Below, in pieces: positions 17,864 through 26,699 of a DNA stretch of 64,000 nt. The stretch's first letter is position 1; each line of letters opens with the position of its first letter. The stretch is taken from assembly GCF_034006335.1 (NCBI RefSeq), contig NZ_JAWDIQ010000003.1. The stretch is one strand, 5' to 3'. The DNA comes from Paracerasibacillus soli (GTDB lineage: Bacteria; Bacillota; Bacilli; Bacillales; Amphibacillaceae). The position numbers and the translations under genes are program-made. The notes beneath the pieces are model-generated. The model saw only the letters and a list, made by a program, of their open reading frames with translations, had not been told where the DNA came from and did no database searches.

Positions 17864-18368
17864 ATGAAAAAAATTATCCTAATTGGTTCTGGTGGAGCGG
17901 GAAAATCAACATTGGCAAGACAATTAGGGGCCAAGCTGGGACTAAACGTATATCACTTAGATGCACTATTTTGGCAGCCGAATTGGGTAGGCCTTCCAAG
18001 GAATGAACAAATAGAGATTCAAAATGAGTTAGTAAAAAATGAGGCATGGATCATTGATGGAAATTACGGTGGAACGATGGATATAAGACTTCATGCGGCA
18101 GATACAATAATCTTCCTTGATATTCACAGAGCAATTTGTGTTTATCGCGCTTTGAAAAGAATGGTGAAGTATAGGAATCAAACGAGACAGACATGGGGAA
18201 GGTTGTGAAGAAAGAATCGATCTCGGCTTTTTAAAATGGATATGGAATTATCCGAAAGAAAAAAGACCGGAAATCCTAAAAAAGCTAGAGCTGTTATCTA
18301 ATGAAAAACAAATTATTATTTTAAAATCGCCTAGACAAATTCGTGGATTTTTGGAAAGTCTATATTGA
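17864..18368 (+). CDS. P-loop kinase-like protein (topology modulation protein family), frameshifted
   Basis: A small P-loop NTPase of about 168 residues. The Walker A is GSGGAGKSTLA (about 8-18); YHLDALFWQPNW and WIIDGNYGGTMDIRL are characteristic of the adenylate-kinase-like proteins annotated as topology modulation or FlaR proteins in Bacillales. The frame breaks near 18197 (a lost G in a G-run); the other frame continues GCEERIDLGFLKWIWNYPKE to the stop at 18368. Start ATG 17864 with AAGGCAGGGG upstream. The cellular role is unknown; the family may phosphorylate a small molecule. Confidence 0.78.
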
Positions 18369-18451
18369 TTTTTGTAGCATATGCAATAAACGGGCGCTAT
18401 TTTTTGAATGAAGAGCAGCCCTATTTTTTTATAGTAGAAAGGTGTATGAAA

Positions 18452-19095
18452 ATGAATGAAAGTAAAATTGCTTATTATGAAAAGGAATCACCAAAGTTTA
18501 ACCCCCTGGAGCATTTAATCCTTCGTGTAAATGAGATGGAAAATAAGTCGGACTATGGGGGAAAAGTTGCACTTAAGTGGAAAAAGATTATCGATGATAC
18601 GCTTATACATGAGGTTTATCCAGTAATACACCCGATAGGACAAGAAACATTTTCTTTGTACGCAGAGTTTCCAATAGGTATTTTTGAATACGCTTTAGAC
18701 ATAGATGGTGCAACTTCATATATAAGAGAAAAACATATTAATAGGGAGATTTTTGATCCTGTTGACATAATAAACGCTGTTGATGAAGGAAATATAAATA
18801 AAGATACAAGCAAGATAAAAACCAATCATAAGAACCCCGTAATGGCACTTCAAAGTCAGTATTTAACTGGAAATAAACCTTATTGTATTAATGGGAATCA
18901 TCGGATTTTTGAAGCTTACCGTAATAACGAGAGACAAATTGCAGTGTATGTTTTTAAAGAGCTTGAATTCGTCCCCTTTTCTACCATATCTGGAGCAAAG
19001 CTATGTATTTTCTAGAAATAGATTATAATAATGTCATTCACAATGATAGAAAGCATTTAAGAGATGATGTTGAAGCCTTTGCATGTTTATTTTAA
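18452..19095 (+). CDS. ParB/Srx-like nuclease-fold hypothetical protein, frameshifted near the end
   Basis: About 214 residues. The C-terminal half has PVMALQSQYLTGNKPYCING and then NHRIFEAYRNN, resembling the GxHR motif of ParB/sulfiredoxin-fold proteins. The N-terminal half is charged and unrecognised. Near 19002 a G seems lost (GAKAM becomes GAKLC); the restored frame adds YFLEIDYNNVIHND and ends at 19095. ATG 18452 is 9 bases after AAAGG. The next gene starts 11 bases later, so they may be cotranscribed. No function is assigned; a DNA-binding or nucleotide-binding role is only a fold-based guess. Confidence 0.55.
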
Positions 19096-19106
19096 GGAGA
19101 TAAAAA

Positions 19107-20177
19107 GTGAAAATAATTGTTATTGGTAGTATCGCAGTATTATTGATATTAGTTATTGCAGTTGTTTTGATAGGAATTGCCGTTTATAAGCATAATATGA
19201 AAAAAGATAAGTACGATTTGTTACGTTACTTTAAAAGCAATAAAGATAAAATATCTATTACTTTAAAAGAAAATGGAGAAGAAGTACTTTCTATTAACTC
19301 GGATAAGAAATATCCATTGGCAAGTACATTAAAAGTAATAATAGCATTTAATTTTGTTAAGTGTGTAACGAATAACAAGATTTCTATTACTGATAAAGTA
19401 AAGTTAGAGGAACTAGATAAATTTTACATTCCACATACAGATGGGGATGCTCATCCTAACTGGAAAAGATCAATCAATTACTCTACTGAAGTATCTCTAC
19501 TAGAAATTGCTAAAGGAATGATGCAATTTAGCTCTAACGCTTGTACGGATTTTCTAATCGATAGAGTTGGGCTGGATATCATGAATAAAAGTCTGAAAAC
19601 ACTTCAGTTAAAACATGATAAAATAGCTTATTTCACACCGACTATTCTACTGCCAGGATATTTATCGGATAAGCGAGAGTCGGCTAAGGCTAAATTAAAT
19701 GTCATGGATATGCAGTCTTATCAGGAATTATCAAATAAATTATTCGAAAAAATGAAGTTAAATGAAACTGACCACCTTGTAAAAAAAGCACCCTTCATGT
19801 TGGATCAAAAATTACAACTTTTATTGACAAATAAAATGCCCTCTTCAACGACAAGGCAGTATGCTGATTTAATGTTTAAATTAGGTAGAGAACTCCTTTC
19901 AAAAAGAGAAAAAGAATTATTTAGTGAAATTTTGCTTGGTAAGAACATAAAGAGTCATAGTGATGATTACCTCTGGTACAAAGGTGGATCCACCATGTTT
20001 GTTTTAACTTCCGCTCTCTACAAAGAATCTCAAAATACGACGACATCTGTCTCCCTATTTATGAAGGATGATACAGGTGGAGAATTATATTGGATACGAA
20101 ATATATTTAATGATTTTGTGATAAGTATTGCAACAGACATGGTATTTAGAGAAAAGGTAAAGGAATTGGCAAACTAA
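19107..20177 (+). CDS. Membrane-anchored serine hydrolase with class A beta-lactamase fold
   Basis: A 356-residue protein starting with GTG behind AAGGAG. One N-terminal membrane anchor (residues 3-26) places the catalytic domain outside the cell. The three active-site elements of serine beta-lactamases are present: S73-T-L-K76, S142-S-N144 and K-G-G near residue 292. Spacing fits the class A / PBP-like fold, but an Omega-loop ExxLN motif is not evident. It may be a beta-lactamase-like cell-wall hydrolase rather than a resistance enzyme. The frame is intact. Confidence 0.75.
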   Translation: MKIIVIGSIAVLLILVIAVVLIGIAVYKHNMKKDKYDLLRYFKSNKDKISITLKENGEEVLSINSDKKYPLASTLKVIIAFNFVKCVTNNKISITDKVKLEELDKFYIPHTDGDAHPNWKRSINYSTEVSLLEIAKGMMQFSSNACTDFLIDRVGLDIMNKSLKTLQLKHDKIAYFTPTILLPGYLSDKRESAKAKLNVMDMQSYQELSNKLFEKMKLNETDHLVKKAPFMLDQKLQLLLTNKMPSSTTRQYADLMFKLGRELLSKREKELFSEILLGKNIKSHSDDYLWYKGGSTMFVLTSALYKESQNTTTSVSLFMKDDTGGELYWIRNIFNDFVISIATDMVFREKVKELAN

Positions 20178-20271
20178 AATATTTGCAACCGAACATAATA
20201 TTTATATGTGAAAACGCGCTTTTATTAAAGTATAGGGCCAGACTGTGAATTACCAGAAGTGGAGGGTAAAA

Positions 20272-20756
20272 ATGGAAAGAGAATTAGAAAAGGCTATTGC
20301 TTTACGGAAAAATGGTGATCATAGGGAGTCTAACGAATTGCTTAGGAAACTCGTACAACAGTTTCCTAATCATGCGACCATTAACTACCATTGCGCTTGG
20401 AGTTTTGATTTATTAGGAGAAGAAACGAAAGCAGTACCTTATTACGAAAAGGCAATTAAATTGGGATTGTCACCGAAGGAGCTGGAAGGTGCCTTACTAG
20501 GGTTAGGCAGTACGTATAGAGCCTTAGGGAATATAAAAAGTCAAAAAGTATATTTCAAAAAGGAATAGAATCATTCCCGAATAATAAGGCTATCCAAACG
20601 TTCTATTCGATGACCTTATATAATTTGAATGAGCATCGTCAAGCAATGGAGTTATTACTCAAATGTTTAATAGATACAACAGTCGATGATGACATACTAA
20701 GTTATAAGACCGCTATTCATTTCTATTTGAATCATCTAGATGAAACTTGGGAGTAG
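20272..20756 (+). CDS. Tetratricopeptide repeat protein, frameshifted
   Basis: About 161 residues of helical repeats: LEKAIALRKNGDHRESNELL, YHCAWSFDLLGEETKAVPYY and ALLGLGSTYRALG fit TPR units. The frame breaks near 20550; in the other frame FQKGIESFPNNKAIQTFYSM, YNLNEHRQAMELLLKCLID continues to a stop at 20756. Bacillus proteins of this size with a TPR_5-like fold are of unknown function. ATG 20272 follows GGAGGG at good spacing. Confidence 0.75.
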
Positions 20757-20903
20757 TTCGTGAACTTAAGTAAAATGTGATTTTATTTTATGAATACTAT
20801 TCTGTTACGAATAGTCGCAATTTTAAATTATTAATTTTAATAGTATTAGCTACATTTTCATTAATAGGCATCAGCATTGTGCGGCAAAAGGGGAGGGATA
20901 GAT

Positions 20904-21302
20904 ATGGAACTAAAAGTTATTGAAAAGATAAGGACAAATAACTTCAATGATGAACTTGTTATGCAAAAGATTACGGACATGTGGAAAAATGCATCAACGG
21001 TTTTAGCTGGGAAGAATGAAGTTGTATATGGTTTTGTATCATGAATATGAATCTAATTATAGAGGAGATTATACGTTATGTGTTGCTGTTGAAGGAAAAG
21101 ATAAAACTAAGCTCGTCATTCCTAACGATACAAGATATGAGGTTTTTAACGTTGACACTAACGATGAAAAAGGTGTTTTTAATACATGGACTAAAATATG
21201 GAAAAAGAAGAAGTGGGTCAATTAAAAAGAGCTTATACTTATGATTTTGAAAAGTATTATCCAGACGGAGGCATTGAAATTAGTATTGCTATTAAGGAAT
21301 AG
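20904..21302 (+). CDS. GyrI-like effector-binding domain protein, two frameshifts
   Basis: About 133 residues after repair: MELKVIEKIRTNNFND, KNASTVLAGKNEVVYG, YHEYESNYRGDYTLCVAVEG, FNTWTKIWKKEE and YDFEKYYPDGGIEISIAI. The pattern, with W near the middle and an acidic Glu in the last strand, is that of stand-alone GyrI/BmrR-type effector-binding (SOUL-like) domains, which bind small hydrophobic molecules. Frame changes at about 21033 (one extra base) and 21207 (A6 read as A5) cancel out. ATG 20904 follows GGGGAGGG. Confidence 0.72.
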
Positions 21303-21400
21303 TTGTTTTATTTCTTTTGGGATAAAGGAATTGCCCAATATAGGAGCCAAGCTAAGTGGAATCAGACTTGTCTCATAAAAATATACGGAGGTTGAAACTT

Positions 21401-21736
21401 ATGTTGATTTTATCAGCAATTTTGGGTGTTTCATTTTTTCTGATAGGATGCATTTTGAAGTTTTTCCCATCAAGAAATAAAGATACAGGGTATGGGTACA
21501 GGACATCCCGTTCCATATCTGATGAGGAGTTGTGGAAAAAGGGAAATGGGTTTTCGGGGAAATTTCTTTTGTATGGAAGTCCACTTGGTCTTATTATTTG
21601 TTTCGGTATAAATTTTGTTTCTGATTCAGTATTAAATGTGATTTTGCAATCAGTCGTATGGTTTATTTTCTTACTATCAATGTTTATGATGACAGAGAAA
21701 AAATTAGAAGAACTAGAAAAAGAAGAACTGGCCTAA
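21401..21736 (+). CDS. Small membrane protein, SdpI/YhfL-like
   Basis: A 111-residue protein with three hydrophobic segments and the motif GYGYRTSRSISDEELWKKGN between the first and second. That GYRTxRS motif is typical of SdpI-family (DUF1648-related) immunity-like membrane proteins. The real SdpI gives immunity to the SdpC cannibalism toxin; such a role here is not shown. ATG 21401 lies 9 bases after GGAGG. An in-frame GTG at 21356 has no ribosome site. Confidence 0.65.
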   Translation: MLILSAILGVSFFLIGCILKFFPSRNKDTGYGYRTSRSISDEELWKKGNGFSGKFLLYGSPLGLIICFGINFVSDSVLNVILQSVVWFIFLLSMFMMTEKKLEELEKEELA

Positions 21737-21786
21737 TTAGTCTTAACGGAATCAACATGCAGCGAAAACGTGTTAGGGGGAATTGA

Positions 21787-22293
21787 GTGGGAAAACAAGA
21801 TGATGTTATCTTTAGGGAAATACAATATTTTCGTCAAGTATGGTTATGGATATTAGTCTTGTTGCTTGCTGGACTTATGTGGTATATCACAATCAAGCAG
21901 ATTATTTTTAAAGATCCGATGGGAGATAATCCTGCTCCAGACATGCTCTTAATTATCCTTTGGCTAGCTTTTGGAATTTTCTTCCCAGTGTTTATACTAC
22001 GCATGTGCAAATTGATCATTGAAGTCCGCACAGATGGTATTTATATACGCTTTTCCCCCTTCCATACTCACTATAGATCATTTTTGTATAAGGACATAAT
22101 TAGCTATAAGCCTGTTGTATACAATTCGCTCAAGCGTTTTGGTGGTTGGGGTATACGTTTTAATGCCAAGGGAGAAGTAGCATACAACATAAGTGGTAAA
22201 CAAGGAATAGAACTACAATTAAAAAGTAATACCGTTGTTGTAGGCACACAAAGACTAGATAAATTGTTAAAGGCTATGAAACGAGAGTCATAG
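21787..22293 (+). CDS. DUF6141-like membrane protein
   Basis: A 168-residue protein with two membrane segments (VWLWILVLLLAGLMWYI and MLLIILWLAFGIFFPVF) and a C-terminal cytosolic beta-rich part (RFSPFHTHYRSFLYKDI, GGWGIRFNAKGEVAYNISGK). This arrangement resembles the DUF6141 / PH-like membrane proteins common in Firmicutes. It starts with GTG after GGGGGAATTGA. Function unknown. Confidence 0.6.
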   Translation: MGKQDDVIFREIQYFRQVWLWILVLLLAGLMWYITIKQIIFKDPMGDNPAPDMLLIILWLAFGIFFPVFILRMCKLIIEVRTDGIYIRFSPFHTHYRSFLYKDIISYKPVVYNSLKRFGGWGIRFNAKGEVAYNISGKQGIELQLKSNTVVVGTQRLDKLLKAMKRES

Positions 22294-22389
22294 TGTGAAA
22301 CTGAGTTTTTCATCAATCGGGCGAATTTATTGAATAAGTAGCATACCAATAATCGGTCTAGTAAGTAAGAAAAAGTGGAGGGATAGATA

Positions 22390-22874
22390 ATGCAAATGCC
22401 GGTACATATCGTTGCCGCGGGAGGCTTTGTAGAAAATACCAAGGGTGAAATATTATTAGTAAAAACCCGTAGAGAAGGTCACTGGGTATTTCCAGGTGGC
22501 CAAGTGGAAGTTGGGGAAAACCCAATTGACGGAGTAATTAGAGAAGTAAAAGAGGAAGTGGAATTGACGTTAAAGTATCCCATTTGGTAGGGGTTTTCTC
22601 TAATACAGCAACATATGAAGGACATAGTGGTGTAAAAATTGTACCGACAAAAGTTATGTTTGATTTTGTATGTGACCCTATAGGCGGGGAATTGGCAACA
22701 TCCGATGAAACTTCAGATAGCCGTTGGGTTAGTAAAGAGAAAGTTCTAGATATGGTTTCGGCTCCTGTTCTACGTACTCGCTATCAAGTATATTTAGATT
22801 ATAATGGAAGTGTCCATTATATGGATTATATAACGAGGCCACAGTTTGAGTTGAAATTTGAAAGAAAATTATGA
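22390..22874 (+). CDS. Nudix hydrolase, frameshifted
   Basis: About 161 residues. The Nudix box is visible: GGQVEVGENPIDGVIREVKE followed by EEV, giving the metal-binding Glu residues. In the restored frame (after a lost G near 22560) IDVKVSHLVGVFSNTATYEG and SDETSDSRWVSKEKVLDMV follow. Nudix enzymes hydrolyse nucleoside diphosphates linked to another group; the specific substrate cannot be told. ATG 22390 follows TGGAGGG. Confidence 0.82.
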
Positions 22875-22887
22875 GGAGGTCTTTTAG

Positions 22888-23145
22888 ATGCAGTGGTCGG
22901 AAATAAGTTCACTACTAATTATGCTATTGCTTTTAGGTTGGGGTATTAGTTTAATGCGTCAAAACAGTGCTTTAAAAAAGGAAAACTATAGACTTTTAAT
23001 GAAAACTGAAGAATATGGCGATATGAAAAATGAAGCAAAAGAAATATTAAAAAGTTCAACAGAAGTAAAGACTATAAAATCATTAAGAGAGAAATATGGT
23101 TTATCATTGATAGATGCAAAAAAAATCGTCGACTCAGTAAAATAG
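22888..23145 (+). CDS. Membrane-anchored protein with ribosomal L7/L12 C-terminal-like domain
   Basis: An 85-residue protein: a membrane helix (residues 6-22), a short charged linker, and a C-terminal KTIKSLREKYGLSLIDAKKI VDSVK-type fold like the L7/L12 C-terminal domain, which many small Firmicutes proteins carry. It starts 13 bases after the Nudix stop behind GAGGAGG, so the two are probably cotranscribed. Function unknown. Confidence 0.65.
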   Translation: MQWSEISSLLIMLLLLGWGISLMRQNSALKKENYRLLMKTEEYGDMKNEAKEILKSSTEVKTIKSLREKYGLSLIDAKKIVDSVK

Positions 23146-23164
23146 TACTTAATAGCAAAAAGGA

Positions 23165-23210
23165 AAATAATCCCTCAAAGTCTGTTCAAATCACTAAGGG
23201 ATTATTTTTT
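23165..23210. terminator. Bidirectional terminator
   Basis: AAATAATCCCT (23165-23175) pairs with AGGGATTATTT (23197-23207). T-runs lie on both sides, so it can end the L7/L12-like gene on the plus strand and the toxin gene on the minus strand, whose stop codon it overlaps. Confidence 0.8.
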
Positions 23211-23288
23211 ACTTTTATCGGACATGATAAACGCTATTAGCATGCCAAATGAAACCATCAGCATTAGGACGCTTATTATAGGTGTCAC
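23202..23288 (-). CDS. Putative holin-like type I toxin peptide, 28 residues
   Basis: The minus strand reads GTG ACA CCT ... TAA, giving a peptide with ISVLMLMVSFGMLIAFI as a single membrane helix and the basic tail SDKSKK. The LMxMxxFGxLI core and the very short length match small hydrophobic type I toxins of the TxpA/BsrG/BsrE kind and the peptides annotated as putative holin-like toxins in Bacillales. A GGGAGGTGACACC sequence overlaps the presumed GTG start, as in that family, so the exact start codon is uncertain. Such toxins act on the membrane and are held in check by an overlapping antisense RNA, which would lie on the plus strand here. Confidence 0.6.
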   Translation of the reverse strand: MTPIISVLMLMVSFGMLIAFIMSDKSKK

Positions 23289-23382
23289 CTCCCATCTTGG
23301 AATTTCCAAAGAAGGTTACCAGTGCACCAGCCCTCATGTGAAGCCAGTTTATTAAACTCTAGATTGCATTTAAAAAAATATA

Positions 23383-23411
23383 TTGACAACATAAAAAGAT
23401 ACTTATATTAT
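23383..23411 (+). promoter_or_regulatory. Promoter of the TetR gene
   Basis: TTGACA (23383-23388) and TATTAT (23406-23411) with a 17-base spacer; a TAGACCG half-operator (23416-23422) lies at the expected transcription start. Confidence 0.8.
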
Positions 23412-23452
23412 TATATAGACCGATTGTTATAATTGTGATGGGGGTAAGTTCT

Positions 23453-24031
23453 ATGTCTAGTAAAAAAACATCACGAGAGAAAATCTTAGAAGCAGCTACC
23501 TTGCTTTTTCATTTAAAAGGTTATCATGCTACAGGGTTAAGTCAAATACTTAAGGTGAGTGGCGCACCTAAAGGCTCTTTATATTATCATTTCCCCGATG
23601 GTAAGGAGCAATTAGCTATTGAAGCGATTCATTTATCTGCAAAGACTATTTCAACAGCTATTAAAGAAAATCTATCCACTCACAATGACCCAATAAAAGC
23701 ATTTCAATATCATATTGGAAATATTGCGGAAATATTTAGAGACATGGAAAAAAGGACACAATTTAAAAACGTCCCGCTCGGATTGCTCGCTATGGAAACT
23801 GTATTTGTCAATGAAAATTTACGACAGGCATGTGAAGAAACCTTTACAATGTGGGAAAATCTTTATTACGATAAATTAAGAATGAGTGGCTATAACGAAG
23901 ATTGTGCTTGCTTAATTAGTAAAACAATTAGTGCCTTAATTGAAGGGGGCGTTACGCTATGTTTTACAAAGAAATCGAGTGAGCCACTACATAATGTGAA
24001 CAAGATGATCCCTTTATTACTGTCTCAGTAA
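23453..24031 (+). CDS. TetR family repressor, LmrA/YxaF (QdoR) type
   Basis: A 192-residue regulator. The HTH lies at residues 8-50 (SREKILEAATLLFHLKGYHA, TGLSQILKVSGAPKGSLYYHF). The C-terminal part resembles the LmrA/YxaF ligand domain. It is followed by an EmrB/QacA-type exporter, the same pairing as lmrA-lmrB in B. subtilis. TAGACCG motifs occur in its own promoter region and as a full palindrome before the transporter, so autoregulation and pump repression are likely. ATG 23453 follows GGGGG at 8 bases. Confidence 0.88.
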   Translation: MSSKKTSREKILEAATLLFHLKGYHATGLSQILKVSGAPKGSLYYHFPDGKEQLAIEAIHLSAKTISTAIKENLSTHNDPIKAFQYHIGNIAEIFRDMEKRTQFKNVPLGLLAMETVFVNENLRQACEETFTMWENLYYDKLRMSGYNEDCACLISKTISALIEGGVTLCFTKKSSEPLHNVNKMIPLLLSQ

Positions 24032-24062
24032 AAAAGGGACTTAATTTATTGTGAAAATTATA

Positions 24063-24074
24063 TAGACCGGTCTA
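24063..24074. promoter_or_regulatory. TetR operator TAGACCGGTCTA
   Basis: A perfect 12-base palindrome 31 bases upstream of the transporter start. It matches the LmrA/QdoR box core known in B. subtilis and shares TAGACCG with the site at 23416. Confidence 0.8.
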
Positions 24075-24105
24075 ATTAATTGTTTTAAAAGGAAGGAAGT
24101 AATTT

Positions 24106-25526
24106 ATGTCTTCATCAATTCAAGTTGTGCCAGTACGTAGCCCTAAAGGTATGGCCTCTGTACTAATGTTTGCTGCATTTATCGGTCTATTTAGTGAGAC
24201 GGCTTTGAATATGGCACTGACTAACATTATGTCGGATTTTGGTGTATCACCAACGACTGCCCAGTGGATTACTACGGGATATCTATTAACAATTGGTATT
24301 CTTGTACCTGTATCATCACTACTAATTCAATGGTTTACAACAAAACAATTAGTAGTCTGTTCGTTAACCTTCTCTATTTTAGGAACTATTTTAGCTGCAT
24401 TAGCACCTAGTTTTGCAGTTTTATTAGTTGGGCGTATAGTCCAAGCCGTTGGAACGGGAATTATATTACCATTAATGATGAATGTTATTTTACTCATCTT
24501 TCCGATATATAAACGCGGTGCTGTAATGGGTTTGATGGGACTTGTCATTACAACAGCACCTGCAATTGGTCCTGTTTTGGCTGGTCTTATTGTTGATTCG
24601 TTAAACTGGTCTTATATTTTCTGGATCAGTCTAATCTTTTATGTAGCTTTAGTAATCATCGGGTTAAAAAGATTGATAATGTATCAACTATTACACGACC
24701 TGCTATTGATTTGATTTCTATCCTGTTATCCACGCTTGGATTTGGCGGATTAATTTATAGTTTAAGTAACATTGCAGAAAAGTCGTTTAGTTCAGTCGAG
24801 GTATATGCTCCTTTTTTTGTAGGTGCCATATCTATTATCTTATTTAGTTTTCGTCAAATGAAAATGAAACAACCAATGATTAACTTAAGAGTGTTCAAAT
24901 TTCCTATGTTTACATTAGGAACGCTGTTATTATTCAGCGGTATGCTCCTCATATTATCATCAGCCATTCTATTACCCATGTATCTAAAAACATCTTTACT
25001 ATTTAGTGCGACGGTAGCCGGGATGATTCTTTTGCCTGGTAGTGCAATGAATGCCATTTGTTCTCCTTTTGTAGGAAAGCTATTTGATAAATATGGGGCA
25101 AAGAAATTTTTGCCACTTGGGTATCTTTTAGCGGCTATTTCAAGCTTACTTTTTGTCTTAACGATTTCAGCAGATACACCAATTTGGCAAGTGATCTTGG
25201 CACATACCATCTTTTTCATTGGTATTTCAATGATTATTATGCCTGCGCAAACAAACGGACTAAACCAGCTGCCACGCAAATTATATGGTGATGGCGCCGC
25301 AGTCATGAGCACATTACAACAAATTGCTGGTGGTATCGGAACAGCGTTGGCAATTACATTATTGGTAAATGGCCAAACATTGCATATGGAGAAATTTCCG
25401 AACGCTACAGCTGGTGAGTTAATGGCAGAAGGAACAAAGTATGCGTACATCTTTATCCTTGGCCTTTCAGTCATGGGACTTATTTTATCATTCTTTGTAA
25501 AGCGAGTACATGTCGAAGAGGATTAA
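24106..25526 (+). CDS. MFS multidrug exporter, DHA2 (EmrB/QacA, LmrB-like), frameshifted
   Basis: A drug:H+ antiporter of about 473 residues. The first half shows FSETALNMALTNIMSDFGVS, TTAQWITTGYLLTIGILVPV (motif D region) and GRIVQAVGTGIILPLMMNVI (motif C-like). The second half starts NVSTITRPAIDLISILLST and carries at least seven further membrane helices with GLFDKYGAKKFLPLG-like loop (KLFDKYGAKKFLPLG). The frame breaks near 24672 (a lost A). It is probably repressed by the upstream TetR protein. The exported compound is unknown. Confidence 0.87.
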
Positions 25527-25584
25527 GTAGTTTATATAAAACAAATCTAATATACATTCCCAAATGAAAGTTTGGGCGCACATG

Positions 25585-25640
25585 AAACAGCCACGAATGT
25601 TGTTAAAAATAACATTTGGTGGCTGTTTGAGTTTATATAT
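25585..25640 (+). terminator. Rho-independent terminator after the MFS gene
   Basis: AAACAGCCAC (25585-25594) pairs with GTGGCTGTTT (25619-25628), with an inner AATGTT/AACATT extension and a T-rich tail. Confidence 0.8.
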
Positions 25641-25672
25641 TACAGGTTGTAGGATTTTGAGGGGTTGCAAAG

Positions 25673-26085
25673 TTGGATAGAGAAGATATTAATTTCACAG
25701 GGGAATCTGCCATTGTACACAGAAAAGGTGATATGGAAAGAGAAGTTTATTTTAATATACGATGTGCTATTTAGATGAAAAGGTATATAGAAGGGCGTGA
25801 AGAAACTGCTCCCTGTTTATTTGTTTACAGAATGTAATCCGAAAAGGCGTATGAATGTGGAATCCCTAAGATATATTATAAAACGTATTTCCAATAGGGC
25901 TGGTATCGGAAAAAATGATTCATCCACACTAATTACGTCACAGCTATGCAATACATAGGTTGATAATGACGCTTCGCTTGAAGTGATTCAAGTTCTTCTT
26001 GATCATGAAAAAAGCAAGAATCTACGCGCATCTTAGAGGAAGATTGAGACATGACTTTTATAGTAATATTATTAAAGTTTATTGA
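25673..26085 (+). pseudogene. Tyrosine recombinase (XerC/D-like integrase) C-terminal fossil
   Basis: Translated across stops and frame changes this gives LDREDINFTGESAIVHRKGD, LFVTECNPKRRM, LRYIIKRISNRAGI, a decayed HxLRHSYATHL box (QLCNT), NDASLEVIQVLLDHEKS and RLRHDFYSNIIKVY. These are the ordered C-terminal blocks of phage-type integrases. The catalytic HxLR is lost and internal stops are present without the N-terminal half, so this is real decay rather than a single error. It marks past mobile-element activity in the purD-yerA interval. Confidence 0.75.
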
Positions 26086-26699
26086 TTAAAATGAATGAAG
26101 GTGCTCAAAATAAAATTGAATTGTGGTATAATTAAGGCAATTAAATTAAGGTGAAGTATAATGGGGTGTATTGAGTAATAATGTGAAAAAGTAAATTGCA
26201 AATGCTATGGAAGATGAATCTTAAACAATGTTTGTAGTAGAGGAGAAATTATTCTCCTCGGAAGTTCACGATACAGCAAAAGAACGAAAGGCGTTAAGGT
26301 ATGGACAAAGATAATAGTCGGAATTTATAGGTTTACTTTACGGAGGAGTTTGACAAGTGCTTAGATCAAATTCAAGATTTCTATGCGAGTCAAGGAGAAG
26401 ATGTGCTTGAATGGTGGGAGATAACATGATTGACGAAATGGATCATCTGTTATCTTCTTTTCCGTATGTAGGAGAATGGTTGAGGGGGATCCTTCAAAAT
26501 TTTGTTTTTTTACATACGGAAAAACCCGACACTGAATGTTAAATTATCTTCTTTTCTATATGGCCTTTGAAGACGGAAAAGTTACGAGAAACAAACAAAT
26601 ATATAAATGGAGGTGCTAGCCATAAATGTTCCAATTTCCAAAGGGGAAGAGCTTAGAGCTATGGTTAGGGAAAATAAAAGGAAAGCGAGGCAATTTTAG
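26086..26699. other. Degenerate stretch with broken short frames and one inverted repeat
   Basis: No intact gene is visible. Short broken frames occur, for example FTEEFDKCLDQIQDFYASQG near 26336-26400 and a 30-codon frame at 26607-26699 (INVPISKGEELRAMVREN). An extended -10 element TGGTATAAT ends at 26132. TTTTCCGTATGTA (26458-26470) and TACATACGGAAAA (26511-26523) form 13-base inverted arms. The frames could be remains of a toxin-antitoxin or phage gene; this is not demonstrated. Confidence 0.5.
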
